Part shown: piece by piece, positions 16,859 through 26,248 of the stretch
Layout: the number at the start of each line of letters is the position of its first letter
Position numbering within the stretch: position 1 is the first letter of the stretch
NCBI RefSeq assembly: GCF_041429785.1
Contig: NZ_CP163423.1
Location: 3,038,001 to 3,102,000 of the forward strand
DNA from: Fretibacter rubidus
GTDB taxonomy: Bacteria; Pseudomonadota; Alphaproteobacteria; Caulobacterales; Maricaulaceae
Direction: 5' to 3'
Length of the DNA stretch: 64,000 bases
Made by a program: the position numbers and the translations under genes
The notes under the pieces: generated by a model
What the model saw: only the letters and a program-made list of their open reading frames with translations
Database searches by the model: none
What the model was told of the DNA's origin: nothing

Positions 16859-17570
16859 CCCTTCAAGAGATGCCGTGAAACCCTATGTATTAATTATCGA
16901 AGACGAAGATGCCATTCTGACGCTTCTACAATATAATTTTGAAAAAGAGGGTTATGACGTCGGCATAGCAGAAGACGGCGAGATGGGCCTCGTTGCCGCG
17001 TCTGAGCGCACACCAGATTTAATTGTCCTAGATTGGATGATGCCAAAACTGTCTGGTGTAGAGGTTTGCCGTCGTCTGCGCCGCAAGCCAGAGACCCGCG
17101 CCACGCCCATTATTATGCTAACGGCACGCGGCGAAGAGACCGATAAAATATCAGGCCTTGATTATGGGGCTGATGATTACATGGTCAAACCGTTTTCTAT
17201 GCCAGAGCTTTTGGCCCGCGTGCGTGCCATACTCCGCCGGACCTCGCCTAGCTTGCTTGAAGAGGTTATACGTCATGGTGATTTAGAAATTGACGTATCC
17301 GCCTTTCGCGTTAAACGCGGCGAAACTGAAATCCATCTCGGCCCAACAGAGTTTCGCCTACTTGAGCATTTCATGCGCCACACAGGCCGCGTGTTCTCTC
17401 GCGAACAACTGCTTGATAATGTCTGGGGCCGCGATATTTATGTCGAAGCCCGCACGGTGGACGTTCACATTGGACGGCTGCGCAAAGCGCTTAAATCCAA
17501 TGGCGGTAAAGACCTTATCCGTACCGTGCGTTCAGCAGGCTATGCATTTGAGCCAAAAAGTGGCAACTAA
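16848..17570 (+). CDS. phoB: Phosphate-regulon response regulator PhoB
   Basis: About 240 residues, an OmpR/PhoB-family response regulator. The receiver domain (about 12-128) has the acidic pocket EDED (18-21), the phospho-acceptor Asp62 in LIVLDWMMP and the conserved Lys in DDYMVKPF. The C-terminal winged helix (about 140-238) has the family signature LLDNVWGRDIYVEARTVDVH and ends in IRTVRSAGYAFE. The open frame begins at 16815, but the ATG at 16848 is preferred: it has GAAGAGG just before it and removes an unusual 11-residue extension. It overlaps phoU, showing translational coupling. Confidence 0.93.
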   Translation: MKTSPSRDAVKPYVLIIEDEDAILTLLQYNFEKEGYDVGIAEDGEMGLVAASERTPDLIVLDWMMPKLSGVEVCRRLRRKPETRATPIIMLTARGEETDKISGLDYGADDYMVKPFSMPELLARVRAILRRTSPSLLEEVIRHGDLEIDVSAFRVKRGETEIHLGPTEFRLLEHFMRHTGRVFSREQLLDNVWGRDIYVEARTVDVHIGRLRKALKSNGGKDLIRTVRSAGYAFEPKSGN

Positions 17571-17582
17571 CACAATATTGTG
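17571..17582. promoter_or_regulatory. Perfect 12-bp palindrome between convergent regulators
   Basis: CACAATATTGTG lies in the 17-bp gap between the stops of phoB and the ActR-like gene. It is too short and lacks a T run for a standard terminator. It could be a protein-binding site or chance. Confidence 0.3.
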
Positions 17583-17587
17583 AGAGT

Positions 17588-18145
17588 TTAGCGCGGCGCA
17601 CGTTTCGCTAAAATACGCTGTAATGTCCGGCGGTGCATATTGAGGCGGCGCGCCGTCTCCGATACATTTTTTCCGCAAAGCTCATAAACGCGTTGAATGT
17701 GTTCCCAACGAACGCGATCAGCGGACATGGGATTTTCTGGCGGTTCTGGCGCCTGCCCTTTATCAGCAAGAAGCGCTTTACAGACATCATCGGCGTCTGC
17801 GGGTTTGGCGAGATAATCCACAGCCCCGCGTTTAATGGCCGACACAGCCGTCGCTAAATTGCCATAGCCCGTCAGCAAGACCATGCGGCAATCATCGCGC
17901 GTTTTGTGGAGCATATCGACAATATCAAGCCCATTACCATCCTCTAGCCGCATATCCAGTACGGCAAAGGCCGGCGGATTAGACGTAACAAGGTTTTTAG
18001 CTTCGCCGACAGTTTCAACGAGGGTGACGGTAAAACCGCGCTGTTCCATGGCCCGACCGAGGCGGTTACGAAATGCACCGTCATCGTCCAAAATCATCAT
18101 GGTTGCGTCGCTGGGTAAATTATAGTCATTTTGCGTAAGTGACAT
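17588..18145 (-). CDS. ActR/RegA/PrrA-type response regulator
   Basis: A 185-residue two-component regulator. The receiver domain (about 14-128) has acidic residues LDDD at 19-22, phospho-acceptor Asp64 in AVLDMRLEDGNG, and Lys in VDYLAKPAD. A short proline-rich linker precedes a Fis-type helix-turn-helix with the hallmark SETARRLNMHRRTLQRILAKRAPR at the C-terminus. This ending is diagnostic for the RegA/PrrA/ActR group, which controls redox-responsive genes. In many alphaproteobacteria the RegB kinase and senC lie nearby; here neither is present, so its partner must be elsewhere. It converges with phoB. Confidence 0.88.
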   Translation of the reverse strand: MSLTQNDYNLPSDATMMILDDDGAFRNRLGRAMEQRGFTVTLVETVGEAKNLVTSNPPAFAVLDMRLEDGNGLDIVDMLHKTRDDCRMVLLTGYGNLATAVSAIKRGAVDYLAKPADADDVCKALLADKGQAPEPPENPMSADRVRWEHIQRVYELCGKNVSETARRLNMHRRTLQRILAKRAPR

Positions 18146-18378
18146 ATCTGTCTCCTTTTATATGTTTTATTTACGCGTAACCCCCACAAATAGATGCAAG
18201 ACAGATGTAAACCCAGGTCTATTTCCCTGCAAAGAAGCCCTGCAAAAATGCAAGGCCCGACATCACGCCTTGTTACGGGGTGTTTTATGACCGGGCTTTC
18301 ACTTGAACAAAGTTAGTGTCGCTTTTATGAGAACGAGCCTGCGCGCAGATTAGCGCTCGTTTCACCTTAGGATACACA

Positions 18379-19506
18379 ATGAGTTTGGAATTTATCGATC
18401 TACAGGCTCAACGCCTGCGCATCAAAGACGAGATTGATACAGCATTAGCAACGGTGCTGGACCATGGCCGGTTTGTGATGGGTCCCGAAGTGGGTGCATT
18501 TGAATCAGCGCTCGCTGATTTTGGTATGGCGAAATATGCGCTGGGCTGCGCCAATGGAACTGATGCCTTAATCTTGTCATTAATGGCGTGGCGCATTGGC
18601 CCGGGCGACGCAGTCTTCTGTCCATCCTTTACCTATTGCGCTACGGCCGAAGCGGTGGCTATTCGCGGGGCAACACCTGTCTTTATTGATATTGACCGCG
18701 AGACCTATAACATTTGCCCCCAAAGCCTTGAACAGGCCATATCTGAGGTAAAAGCACGCGGCGTATTGCGTCCGCGCGCCGTCATTGCTGTGGATTTATT
18801 CGGGCAATGCGCTGATTACCCTGCAATTAAAGCCATTGCTGACGCGCATAGCTTAAAGCTTATCTCTGATAGCGCCCAAGCATTTGGCGCGACATTAAAT
18901 GGACATCACCCGTTGCATTGGGCGGATATCACCACAACATCTTTTTTCCCAGCCAAACCTTTGGGGTGTTACGGCGACGGGGGCGCTATTTTAACCAATG
19001 ACGAAGCCTTGATGACGGAAATTGACAGCCTTCGCATTCACGGCAAAGGCACCGATAAATATGATAATGTGCGGGTTGGTCTTAACTCCCGTCTCGATAC
19101 AATGCAGGCTGCGATACTGCTCGCAAAACTCGCGATTTTTGATGATGAAATCAAGGCCCGTCAAGCCATTGCGGACCGCTATATTGACGGCCTAAAGGAT
19201 CACGTGTTGCGCGTGCCAAAGGTTAAAAACGGCGGGCAAAGCACATGGGCGCAGTTTACCATTGAAGTACAAAACCCCGCCAGTTTTGCAGCACAGATGG
19301 GCGAAGCAGGCATCCCAACGGCACGTTATTATCCCAAGCCAATCCACAAACAGACGGCCTATGCGCATTTCCCCGTGGCGGGCAACGGTTTGGCCCGAAC
19401 GGACGACGCATCACACAGCGTTATTAGCCTACCGATGCACCCTTATCTGGAGAACGATGTACAAGACCGCATTATTGAAACAGCCATTAAGGCCGCCAAA
19501 ATATAG
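18379..19506 (+). CDS. DegT/DnrJ/EryC1/StrS aminotransferase, WbpE-like
   Basis: A 375-residue PLP-dependent sugar aminotransferase. The N-terminus EFIDLQAQRLRIKDEI and the motif SFFPAKPLGCYGDGGAI, with PLP lysine Lys193, closely resemble WbpE/WlbC enzymes. Those transfer an amino group to C3 of UDP-2-acetamido-3-keto-glucuronate. The partner genes for that pathway (wbpA, wbpB, wbpD) are not in the window, so the exact substrate is unconfirmed. It opens the large polysaccharide region and is followed 101 bp later by a Wza-like export gene. Its length is typical of the family. Confidence 0.85.
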   Translation: MSLEFIDLQAQRLRIKDEIDTALATVLDHGRFVMGPEVGAFESALADFGMAKYALGCANGTDALILSLMAWRIGPGDAVFCPSFTYCATAEAVAIRGATPVFIDIDRETYNICPQSLEQAISEVKARGVLRPRAVIAVDLFGQCADYPAIKAIADAHSLKLISDSAQAFGATLNGHHPLHWADITTTSFFPAKPLGCYGDGGAILTNDEALMTEIDSLRIHGKGTDKYDNVRVGLNSRLDTMQAAILLAKLAIFDDEIKARQAIADRYIDGLKDHVLRVPKVKNGGQSTWAQFTIEVQNPASFAAQMGEAGIPTARYYPKPIHKQTAYAHFPVAGNGLARTDDASHSVISLPMHPYLENDVQDRIIETAIKAAKI

Positions 19507-19607
19507 GCTCGCTGCATTTATTACTCTTGCTCGCGTCTTTTGCGTTTCAATTGTCAGTGGAATTTGGCACATAAAGGCATGGTTAGAACATTTACAGGCA
19601 TGATTTA

Positions 19608-20366
19608 ATGCGATTACGGCCCTTGGCAGTGATGGCAAGTCTTGCACTTGGCCTGTGCGCGCAAACTGCGCTCGCGCAAGTCGGCGGCGATGACGGCTGG
19701 GTCAGCCTTGAAGATATTATGCGCGAAGAAGGCATCATTCCTAACAGCCAGCCGCAGACCGAAAACGCCGATGATTTTAGCGCCCCAACCTATATCCCGC
19801 CACAACGTGATAGCTTAATTGCGGGGGATCAATTTCGCGTGACGGTCGTTGGCCATTCGCAACTATCCAAAATTTATACAGTCGATGATTACGGCGAAGC
19901 CGACCTAGACCTGGTTGGGCCCTTAATCGTGCGCGGATTGTCGCTGGACGACCTGTCAGTCAATATTCAGCGGCTCTATAATCGCGAGTACTTGCAAAAT
20001 GCTGTGGTCAAAATCGAGCGCTATATTCCGCCAGTATCGATTAAGGTTAAGGCGCGAAACACAACTGAAAAAATCATCTCGGCCCCCAATCAATCACCTT
20101 TACTCGACGTTTTGCAGGACGAATATGAAATGACCTCTTTAGAGCTCTCATCAGTCATCATGGTACGAAACGCGGCCGGTCAACTATCCCATGTTATACC
20201 TGCTAACACCTTTATCGGTAACAGCTATAAAGGTCCGCCCCTAAACGCAAATGACACGATTTTTATTGGCGAATGGTACAGCATTTTATCAGAAAACAGG
20301 GCGTTAAAGAACACACCCTATTTAAACGCTTTAATCAAGCGCTCTATTGAAGTGTATAAGCCGTAA
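19608..20366 (+). CDS. Polysaccharide export protein, Wza-like, soluble form
   Basis: A 252-residue exported protein with a signal peptide ending at ALAQ (about residue 24). A Poly_export domain covers about 66-145, from LIAGDQFRVTVVGHSQLSKIYTVDDYGEADLDLVG through the export-type repeat; an SLBB-like part follows. There is no lipobox cysteine, unlike typical Wza, so it may be a periplasmic partner or a specialised outer-membrane component. It follows the WbpE-like aminotransferase. A second Wza-like protein is at 39996. Confidence 0.75.
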   Translation: MRLRPLAVMASLALGLCAQTALAQVGGDDGWVSLEDIMREEGIIPNSQPQTENADDFSAPTYIPPQRDSLIAGDQFRVTVVGHSQLSKIYTVDDYGEADLDLVGPLIVRGLSLDDLSVNIQRLYNREYLQNAVVKIERYIPPVSIKVKARNTTEKIISAPNQSPLLDVLQDEYEMTSLELSSVIMVRNAAGQLSHVIPANTFIGNSYKGPPLNANDTIFIGEWYSILSENRALKNTPYLNALIKRSIEVYKP

Positions 20367-20723
20367 GGGCCATTTTGCTTGCCGCTTTTGGTAACCCCCA
20401 AGAAAAACCAATGGAGCAGGCAAATGTACTTTGGGATCTTTTAAAATAATAATCGTAAATTTGAATGCGGTTATTCGATATCTAATCTATGTATTATTGG
20501 CACAATATAAGCGATGGTAATCACGAAGAATGTGATGCTGGTGGCCCTTAAAATTTTAGCCGCTAGGTTAACAAAACACTTGCACTGGCGCGGCAGCTGT
20601 GAAAAAGACGCCGCTCGGGCGCGAGAAGACCTGCAAGCACGTGCGTTAACACGAATAAGACGCGCTGTTTCAATAGGCTGCCTCCGTTAATTAGGGTTCA
20701 GACAGGCGCGGGCCACGAGTCAA
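20367..20723. other. Intergenic region without a recognisable gene
   Basis: This 357-bp gap separates the Wza-like gene from the sugar transferase. No supported open frame, RNA gene or strong terminator was found. An AT-rich stretch around 20440-20520 may hold a promoter for the downstream gene. Confidence 0.5.
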
Positions 20724-21329
20724 ATGATGAAACAAACATTAAAACAGCGTTTTCAGGCGCATTACCCTGTGGTGAAACGGGCGCAAGATATTGTTATATC
20801 TGGCACTTTATTGTTGATGCTCTCGCCTATCCTTATTTTAACAGCCTTGGCTGTAGCCTTGACGTCTAAGGGGCCTATCTTTTTCTGGTCTGCCCGCACG
20901 GGTTACAAAGGGCAGCCTTTTATAATGCCTAAGTTTCGTACAATGACGCAGGGCTCCAAAGTTATGCAGCGCGAGATTGCAACGGACACAGATATATGCG
21001 TCACAAAGGTTGGGCACATTTTGCGCAAATCTAGCCTCGACGAGCTCCCGCAGCTTTGGAGTGTTTTAAAAGGCGATATGAGCCTCATTGGACCGCGTCC
21101 GCTCTTAGTCAATGATCAAGTTGTTGCGCAGCGTTCAAAGCATGCCGAGATTTTTGACGTGAAACCTGGTATCACTGGCCTCGCGCAAGTCAATGGCCGT
21201 AACTTTATCACCATGCGTAATAAAGTCCGCTATGATGCGTTTTATGCAAACCGCGTCTGTATGATCCTGGATATGAAGATAGCACTTCGGACTTTCGGCG
21301 CCGTGATTGATACAAAGCTTGTCAAATAA
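20724..21329 (+). CDS. Undecaprenyl-phosphate sugar-1-phosphate transferase (PHPT, short form)
   Basis: A 201-residue membrane enzyme of the bacterial sugar transferase family (PF02397). It transfers a sugar phosphate from a nucleotide sugar to undecaprenyl phosphate and starts repeat-unit assembly. It has one hydrophobic N-terminal segment (about 28-50) and the catalytic core: KFRTM, the [25 protein letters not shown] stretch and [13 protein letters not shown]. It lacks the extra N-terminal helices of WcaJ, so it is the short, PglC-like form. Two adjacent ATG codons start the gene (20724 and 20727). A second transferase is at 40929. Confidence 0.9.
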   Translation: MMKQTLKQRFQAHYPVVKRAQDIVISGTLLLMLSPILILTALAVALTSKGPIFFWSARTGYKGQPFIMPKFRTMTQGSKVMQREIATDTDICVTKVGHILRKSSLDELPQLWSVLKGDMSLIGPRPLLVNDQVVAQRSKHAEIFDVKPGITGLAQVNGRNFITMRNKVRYDAFYANRVCMILDMKIALRTFGAVIDTKLVK

Positions 21330-21379
21330 AGACCGGTTTTAATACATGTCCCAGCCTCAAAGCGTAGATAGCTTAGGCC

Positions 21380-22171
21380 TTAGGCGGGCGGGGCTGCGGT
21401 TTCGGTGCTTTGCAAAAATGATAGTGATGTATCTTTCACGACCAAGGCCGTCAAAGGCCCGCCGTGGCATGCGCCGGTATCCACCGCTATTCGGTTTGGT
21501 AATATCTCTGCGGCCTCTACAACGCTGTGTCCGTGAACAATCATATGCGGGTGCGGCTTTTTATAATCCAAGAACCGTTTTCTGATCCAACGCATATCAG
21601 CGGCGCTTTGCTCAGTAAGGGCAACACCAGGCTTTATCCCAGCATGCACGCACATGAAGTCACCGAACATATGATAGTCTTTGAACCCGCGTATAAACTC
21701 TAAGTGATCCTCCGGCACAGCGCGCTGAATATCCGATATAACTCTGTCTGGATCCATCAAGACCGCGCCAAGGCTCTCTACCCCGTAGCTACGGGCGCAG
21801 GTCTTCCCACCAAATTGAAACCATGACATCATTGCGTCTGTGTCCCCGCTCAAGACTTGCAGCATAACCTCCTCATGGTTCCCCATGATGAAATGCACGT
21901 TGGCAAAATCGGGATTATAGTCTTTGAGAAAGGCAATGACTTCTTTGGATGCAGGGCCGCGGTCCATAAGGTCGCCGAGGAAGATTATATCGGCATCACG
22001 CTCTGGATGGGCGCGGCGCTCATCTTCGATTTTCATCAGCAACTCTTGGAGCGCGTCAAAACAGCCATGGACATCACCAATCATAAACCCAATGGCATTG
22101 TTTGGGCCTGATGGCGCGACCGTATTTGATACCGCAGCCGCGGCCTTGCGGCGATTGAATAAACCGAACAT
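21380..22171 (-). CDS. PP2A-like serine/threonine protein phosphatase / metallophosphoesterase
   Basis: A 263-residue calcineurin-like phosphoesterase. Its metal-binding motifs are in order: GDVHG (Asp33, His35), GDLMDRG (Asp67) and GNHEEV (Asn98, His99), followed by VHAGIKPG and IVHGHSVV. The spacing matches bacterial PrpA/ApaH-like protein phosphatases. It may counter kinases such as the tyrosine kinase at 37420, but that is not shown. It lies on the opposite strand to the surrounding glycan genes and is monocistronic. The ATG at 22171 is the only reasonable start. Confidence 0.85.
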   Translation of the reverse strand: MFGLFNRRKAAAAVSNTVAPSGPNNAIGFMIGDVHGCFDALQELLMKIEDERRAHPERDADIIFLGDLMDRGPASKEVIAFLKDYNPDFANVHFIMGNHEEVMLQVLSGDTDAMMSWFQFGGKTCARSYGVESLGAVLMDPDRVISDIQRAVPEDHLEFIRGFKDYHMFGDFMCVHAGIKPGVALTEQSAADMRWIRKRFLDYKKPHPHMIVHGHSVVEAAEILPNRIAVDTGACHGGPLTALVVKDTSLSFLQSTETAAPPA

Positions 22172-22455
22172 TTCGACACCTTTTCATGCGCCCACATGGT
22201 GGATAACGCGACAATTTTCCTACCGCGTGATCAGATTTTACACATAGGGGCACTATGCCAGAAAGCCAATGTAAAGCCAGCCTAAATGGTCATGGCCCGA
22301 CTTTGGACTGGGTAGATTTTACAGCCATGTAGATAAAGCATAAGGGCGCGCCACCCCGTAAAATGGGGGTTTTCCCATGCCTTTAATAATTGTATGTATA
22401 TTGGTCTATTAAGATTGTTTTTTGTTAGCCTCATACGTATGTTGACGCTTTTGCG

Positions 22456-23700
22456 ATGGTTAGTCCGATGAAGTTAGTGAGAAATGCCCTTCTGTTACTG
22501 TGCTTCTTCCCGTCTATTACCTTCGGCGTTCTTGCCGCAGAAATATTCCCGTGGGCCATTTTATTTTTTATTGCGTCAATTCATCTGATTCAGCCTAGGT
22601 TATTAGTCTCAAGCGGAATGTTAATTCTTCCGCTTTTAATTTCTGCTGCGGTAGCGACGACCAATTTTTCAGGCGCAGATTCGTTGAGAAGCGTCGCGGC
22701 ATATTTAAACGTCGTCGCCGCATTTATTGTTTTTCTAAGTCTTAGACAGGACGCCGTCGAGGCATCCTGCCGGCTCGTTAAAAACGTTTTAATTTTTCTA
22801 ATCGTCATGGGTGTTTTACAATTTTTGAATTTGCTTGGCTTTTTAGAGGGGGTTTTATCATTTATTGTCCCGCGTGCCTCTGTCACCTCATTGTCCGAAA
22901 TGGGCAATCGCGGGGTTACACTTTTGTCTAGTGAGCCTAGTCGAGCTGGGGTGGAGATTGTATATCTCTATGTCTTGTGCAGACTAGTGTTCATCAAAGA
23001 AAAATTCGGCATTTTTCTTGATATCCTTTGTATCGTTTTCTTACTTACTATTATTAAGGCTGTTCAGCCCTTAGCTTTTGGAATATTCGCGGTATCGCTT
23101 TTTTTGATCAAAAAGCCGAGTCATGCAGTCGCTGTGGTGGCTATCCTTTTGATTGGTTTGACCCTTGGTGTGAATGTAGAGGAAGGTCGTGCTGTTGTTC
23201 TTTTGGAGACGCTCGCGAGCTCGGGTTCTTTCTCCGACGCTATCTTTTTTCTGGCCAACGAATCTGGACACCGCCTCTTAACAACTTATGCCTTTACCGC
23301 CTACGGTTTTCAGAACCCTTTTGGTGCGGGGGTCGGAATGTGGCCCATTGCCTCTATCGAAGCTCTTCGTGCAACAGGCGTAGACATAACCCAATTAAGG
23401 TATTTTCTTATTCATGGGGATGGTAACTACATTTCCGTGCGGGGTTCTGGCTTGTTATCAAATATGATGTTAGACGTTGGCATTGTTGGGACCTCTGCGT
23501 TTATTTACTGGGTTTTTTATGCCACCCGGAATATCCGTAGAAAGGATAAGACCACCATACTCGTGCTTACATTATTGTTTGTGAAGATTGCATTTATTGG
23601 CTCCGTTGGAGAACCTCTTCCTTGGATAATCACGGCGCTTGCTTTAAAATGGAATTACAATTTACCGCGCAACCAACACATAATGTCGCGATCGCACTAA
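22456..23700 (+). CDS. Polytopic membrane protein, Wzy/O-antigen polymerase-like
   Basis: A 414-residue protein with about ten hydrophobic segments and a large loop near residues 245-325 (GFQNPFGAGVGMWPIASIEAL). This layout is typical of Wzy polymerases, which are poorly conserved in sequence. It starts an AT-rich four-gene operon with licD, a glycosyltransferase and a deacetylase-like gene. It could link repeat units in the periplasm. The identification rests on topology and location rather than motifs. A second such protein is at 34783. Confidence 0.55.
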   Translation: MVSPMKLVRNALLLLCFFPSITFGVLAAEIFPWAILFFIASIHLIQPRLLVSSGMLILPLLISAAVATTNFSGADSLRSVAAYLNVVAAFIVFLSLRQDAVEASCRLVKNVLIFLIVMGVLQFLNLLGFLEGVLSFIVPRASVTSLSEMGNRGVTLLSSEPSRAGVEIVYLYVLCRLVFIKEKFGIFLDILCIVFLLTIIKAVQPLAFGIFAVSLFLIKKPSHAVAVVAILLIGLTLGVNVEEGRAVVLLETLASSGSFSDAIFFLANESGHRLLTTYAFTAYGFQNPFGAGVGMWPIASIEALRATGVDITQLRYFLIHGDGNYISVRGSGLLSNMMLDVGIVGTSAFIYWVFYATRNIRRKDKTTILVLTLLFVKIAFIGSVGEPLPWIITALALKWNYNLPRNQHIMSRSH

Positions 23701-23718
23701 CACGTTGAGGATAGCACT

Positions 23719-24561
23719 ATGGATAAGTGCGAGGATGAAACTACTGAAACTCACCAAATGGATCTAGCTGGACTGCATAATGTGCTTTTGATGATCGCTA
23801 GAGACTTTGATGATTTTTGTACATCAAATGAGATTACATATTACTTGATGGGCGGTACCGCTCTGGGCGCAATGAGGCACGGCGGTTTCATTCCGTGGGA
23901 CGATGATTTTGATGTTTTTATGGATAGAAAAAATTATAAAAAGTTCCTTAGCTTAGCGCCCAAAAAACTCAATAATGATAAGTATTATTTTCAAGCTGAA
24001 AATACGACTGAATGGCCTTTGTTTTTTTCAAAACTACGCCTGAACGATACAGAGTATGTGGAAAGGTATGAGGATTTAGGGAAAATGCACTGCGGCATTT
24101 ATATTGATATAATGTGTCTCTATAACAGTTTTTCATTTAAGCCTTTGCGTTATCTGCAATATCTATGTGCTAAAACGCTGTCTGCTTCTGCACTTCATAA
24201 GCGGGGTTACAATACAAAGTCTGTCTTAAAGAAAGTCGCTATACGATGCGCATCGATTGCGAATCTTCCCCCTTTAAAAAAATTCCTATTTCGATTTGTG
24301 AGCTGTTTAGACGGACGTGAAACAGAGGTTGTAGGGCATTTTTTCGGCAGAGCCCCATTCAAAAGAACGTCATTTTTAAGGGCAAGTCTTGGTAAGCCTC
24401 GCCTTGTAAAATTCAACGATATTGTGCTTCCTGTTCCTTCAAATGTGGAGACCTATTTAACGGCTCGATTTGGAGACAAATATATGGATCCTCCGAGTCA
24501 GAAGATTTTAAATGCCTATCCGAGCCACCTTTTGCGGTGCAATCTGGGGCCCTACGCATGA
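23719..24561 (+). CDS. licD: LicD-family phosphotransferase
   Basis: A 280-residue LicD/fukutin-related nucleotidyltransferase-like enzyme. It carries the family signature TYYLMGGTALGAMRHGGFIPWDDDFDVFM (residues about 41-72), with the catalytic acidic DDDFD. LicD enzymes transfer phosphocholine, or other phospho-groups from CDP-activated donors, onto surface glycans. The cytidylyltransferase at 27224 could supply a CDP-linked donor. It has an AGGAT ribosome-binding site, begins 18 bp after the polymerase-like gene and overlaps the next gene by 4 bp (ATGA). Confidence 0.9.
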   Translation: MDKCEDETTETHQMDLAGLHNVLLMIARDFDDFCTSNEITYYLMGGTALGAMRHGGFIPWDDDFDVFMDRKNYKKFLSLAPKKLNNDKYYFQAENTTEWPLFFSKLRLNDTEYVERYEDLGKMHCGIYIDIMCLYNSFSFKPLRYLQYLCAKTLSASALHKRGYNTKSVLKKVAIRCASIANLPPLKKFLFRFVSCLDGRETEVVGHFFGRAPFKRTSFLRASLGKPRLVKFNDIVLPVPSNVETYLTARFGDKYMDPPSQKILNAYPSHLLRCNLGPYA

Positions 24562-25409
24562 ACGCGACAGTCGCGCCAGAAGGGCATCCGGTAAAATTTG
24601 CTGCGATGTTGTGCCTATATATTAACAATGATCATCTGGAAGTCGAAGCGGCTTTAAAGTCTGCATTTCACAATCAAAGTTTAAAACCTGACCATCTGAT
24701 CGCTGTCTTTGACGGACCTGTTCATCCTGAGGTCGCGCGCGTCATTGATGACTTTGAAAAAGAGCATAGCGTTACCCGCGTTTACCACGACGCGTGTAAA
24801 GGACATGGTCCTTCTAGGTCCGCAGCAATTGATGCTTGCGAACATGATTGGATTGCAATCGTAGACGCGGATGATGTGTCAAAGCCGCATAGATTTGAAG
24901 CGACCTGCTCTATCATTAAACAATACCCTGACACGGCTGTTGTGGGCGGCGGGATAACTGAATTTAACACGACTGAAACACTCACCAGCTTTGGCAAAAC
25001 TAAATCATATCCAGAGAGTCCAGCAGATGTCCGCAGGTATCTAAAGGCAAGATCTCCAATAGCACAGCCCGCGTCTATGCTGCGGGTAGAAGCGATTAAA
25101 GCCGTTGGGAATTATATGCCTTGGTTTAATAATGAGGATTATCATCTATGGATACGCCTTGTATCCTCTGGATATGAACTCAGAAATTCCCCTCATTCAC
25201 TCATATGGTTCCGTACGAACCCAGCTCTTTTCATGAGGCGCGGGGGGTGGCGCTACTGGCTGAATGAGACAAAGTTGCAATTTTACAGCCTCAGGTCTGG
25301 CACCACCTCTTTACGCTATGTGGTTCCTGGCGTTGCCTTACGATTCGTAATTCAAGTCATGTCTCCCAACAAAATAAGGAAATATTTTTACGAAAATATT
25401 TTGAGATAA
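24558..25409 (+). CDS. Family 2 glycosyltransferase
   Basis: About 283 residues. The N-terminal GT-A domain (about 10-200) starts with FAAMLCLYINNDHLEVEAALKSA, typical of GT2, and contains the metal-binding acidic motif IVDADD. PAQPASMLR-type stretches and WFNNEDYHLWIRL fit acceptor binding. The frame opens at GTG 24537, but the ATG at 24558 forms an ATGA overlap with licD and is preferred. The sugar and acceptor are unknown. The C-terminus has a hydrophobic stretch (about 250-270) that may contact the membrane. Confidence 0.85.
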   Translation: MNATVAPEGHPVKFAAMLCLYINNDHLEVEAALKSAFHNQSLKPDHLIAVFDGPVHPEVARVIDDFEKEHSVTRVYHDACKGHGPSRSAAIDACEHDWIAIVDADDVSKPHRFEATCSIIKQYPDTAVVGGGITEFNTTETLTSFGKTKSYPESPADVRRYLKARSPIAQPASMLRVEAIKAVGNYMPWFNNEDYHLWIRLVSSGYELRNSPHSLIWFRTNPALFMRRGGWRYWLNETKLQFYSLRSGTTSLRYVVPGVALRFVIQVMSPNKIRKYFYENILR

Positions 25410-25411
25410 CT

Positions 25412-26248
25412 ATGATTTCATTCAATCAATATCATAACATTCTGTCAAAACTCAGTCAGAACGGCATCCATTCCCAACCCGTTAAATCTCTTGTGAACAA
25501 ACAAGGTGATTTGCATGTGTTGGTGATAAAGCACGATGTCGAAGCTAACCTTAAAGCGGCTTTAAGAGCTGCACAAATAGAGACTGAGCTTGGCCATTGC
25601 GCGACTTACTATCTTCAAGGCGACTTATTGCAAGAAGAAGGCAGTGCTGAAATTGTAAACAAAATTGCGCAGCTCGGGCACGAGGTCAGTTACCACTATG
25701 ACGTATTAGACTCATGTGATGGTGACTTCCCTTTGGCCTCGGAAGAATTCGAACATTATAAGAGCCTAATCGAAAGTGCATCGGGGCAGGCCATTGAAAC
25801 CGTTTGTCCACACGGCAATCCGACGAAGGTTAGAAACGGCTGGAAATCAAATAAAGACTTCTTTAGGTCACCATCGGTACGTCAGAAGTATTCCGAACTC
25901 TCTGATATTGTCGTCGATTTTAACACCCTGATGCCTAACGGCACATATATTTCGGATGCAGGCTTTCGACTGCGTAAAATCGGGAACATTTCGGGTAACG
26001 ATCAGTCCAATGCCAATGCAATTGATGACGGTGTTGACGTGGCCTGGGACACGCTTGAAACTATGTCGCTAATGGACAAATCCATTCTTTTGTCACTACA
26101 TACGCACAGAATGCGGGACAGCGAGTTTATTTTGTTCTTAACAAAGAAAAGAATAGCGCTGCTTCGCAGTGGTTACAAACTTGGAAGCAAGGTGCCGGGT
26201 GTTAAGTGGTTAGCGAACAAGTTCTATGCTTATAGTCGGCGGCTCTAA
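25412..26248 (+). CDS. Polysaccharide-deacetylase-like protein (CE4/NodB fold)
   Basis: A 278-residue protein resembling deacetylase-like proteins of glycan clusters. An early VIKHDVE motif supplies a possible catalytic Asp. GHEVSYHYDVL gives a histidine pair spaced differently from the classical HxxxH. Later motifs are TVCPHGNP and SLHTHRM. It has no signal peptide, so action would be in the cytoplasm on a lipid-linked or nucleotide-linked sugar, or it is a non-enzymatic relative. It starts 2 bp after the glycosyltransferase and ends the AT-rich operon. Confidence 0.65.
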   Translation: MISFNQYHNILSKLSQNGIHSQPVKSLVNKQGDLHVLVIKHDVEANLKAALRAAQIETELGHCATYYLQGDLLQEEGSAEIVNKIAQLGHEVSYHYDVLDSCDGDFPLASEEFEHYKSLIESASGQAIETVCPHGNPTKVRNGWKSNKDFFRSPSVRQKYSELSDIVVDFNTLMPNGTYISDAGFRLRKIGNISGNDQSNANAIDDGVDVAWDTLETMSLMDKSILLSLHTHRMRDSEFILFLTKKRIALLRSGYKLGSKVPGVKWLANKFYAYSRRL

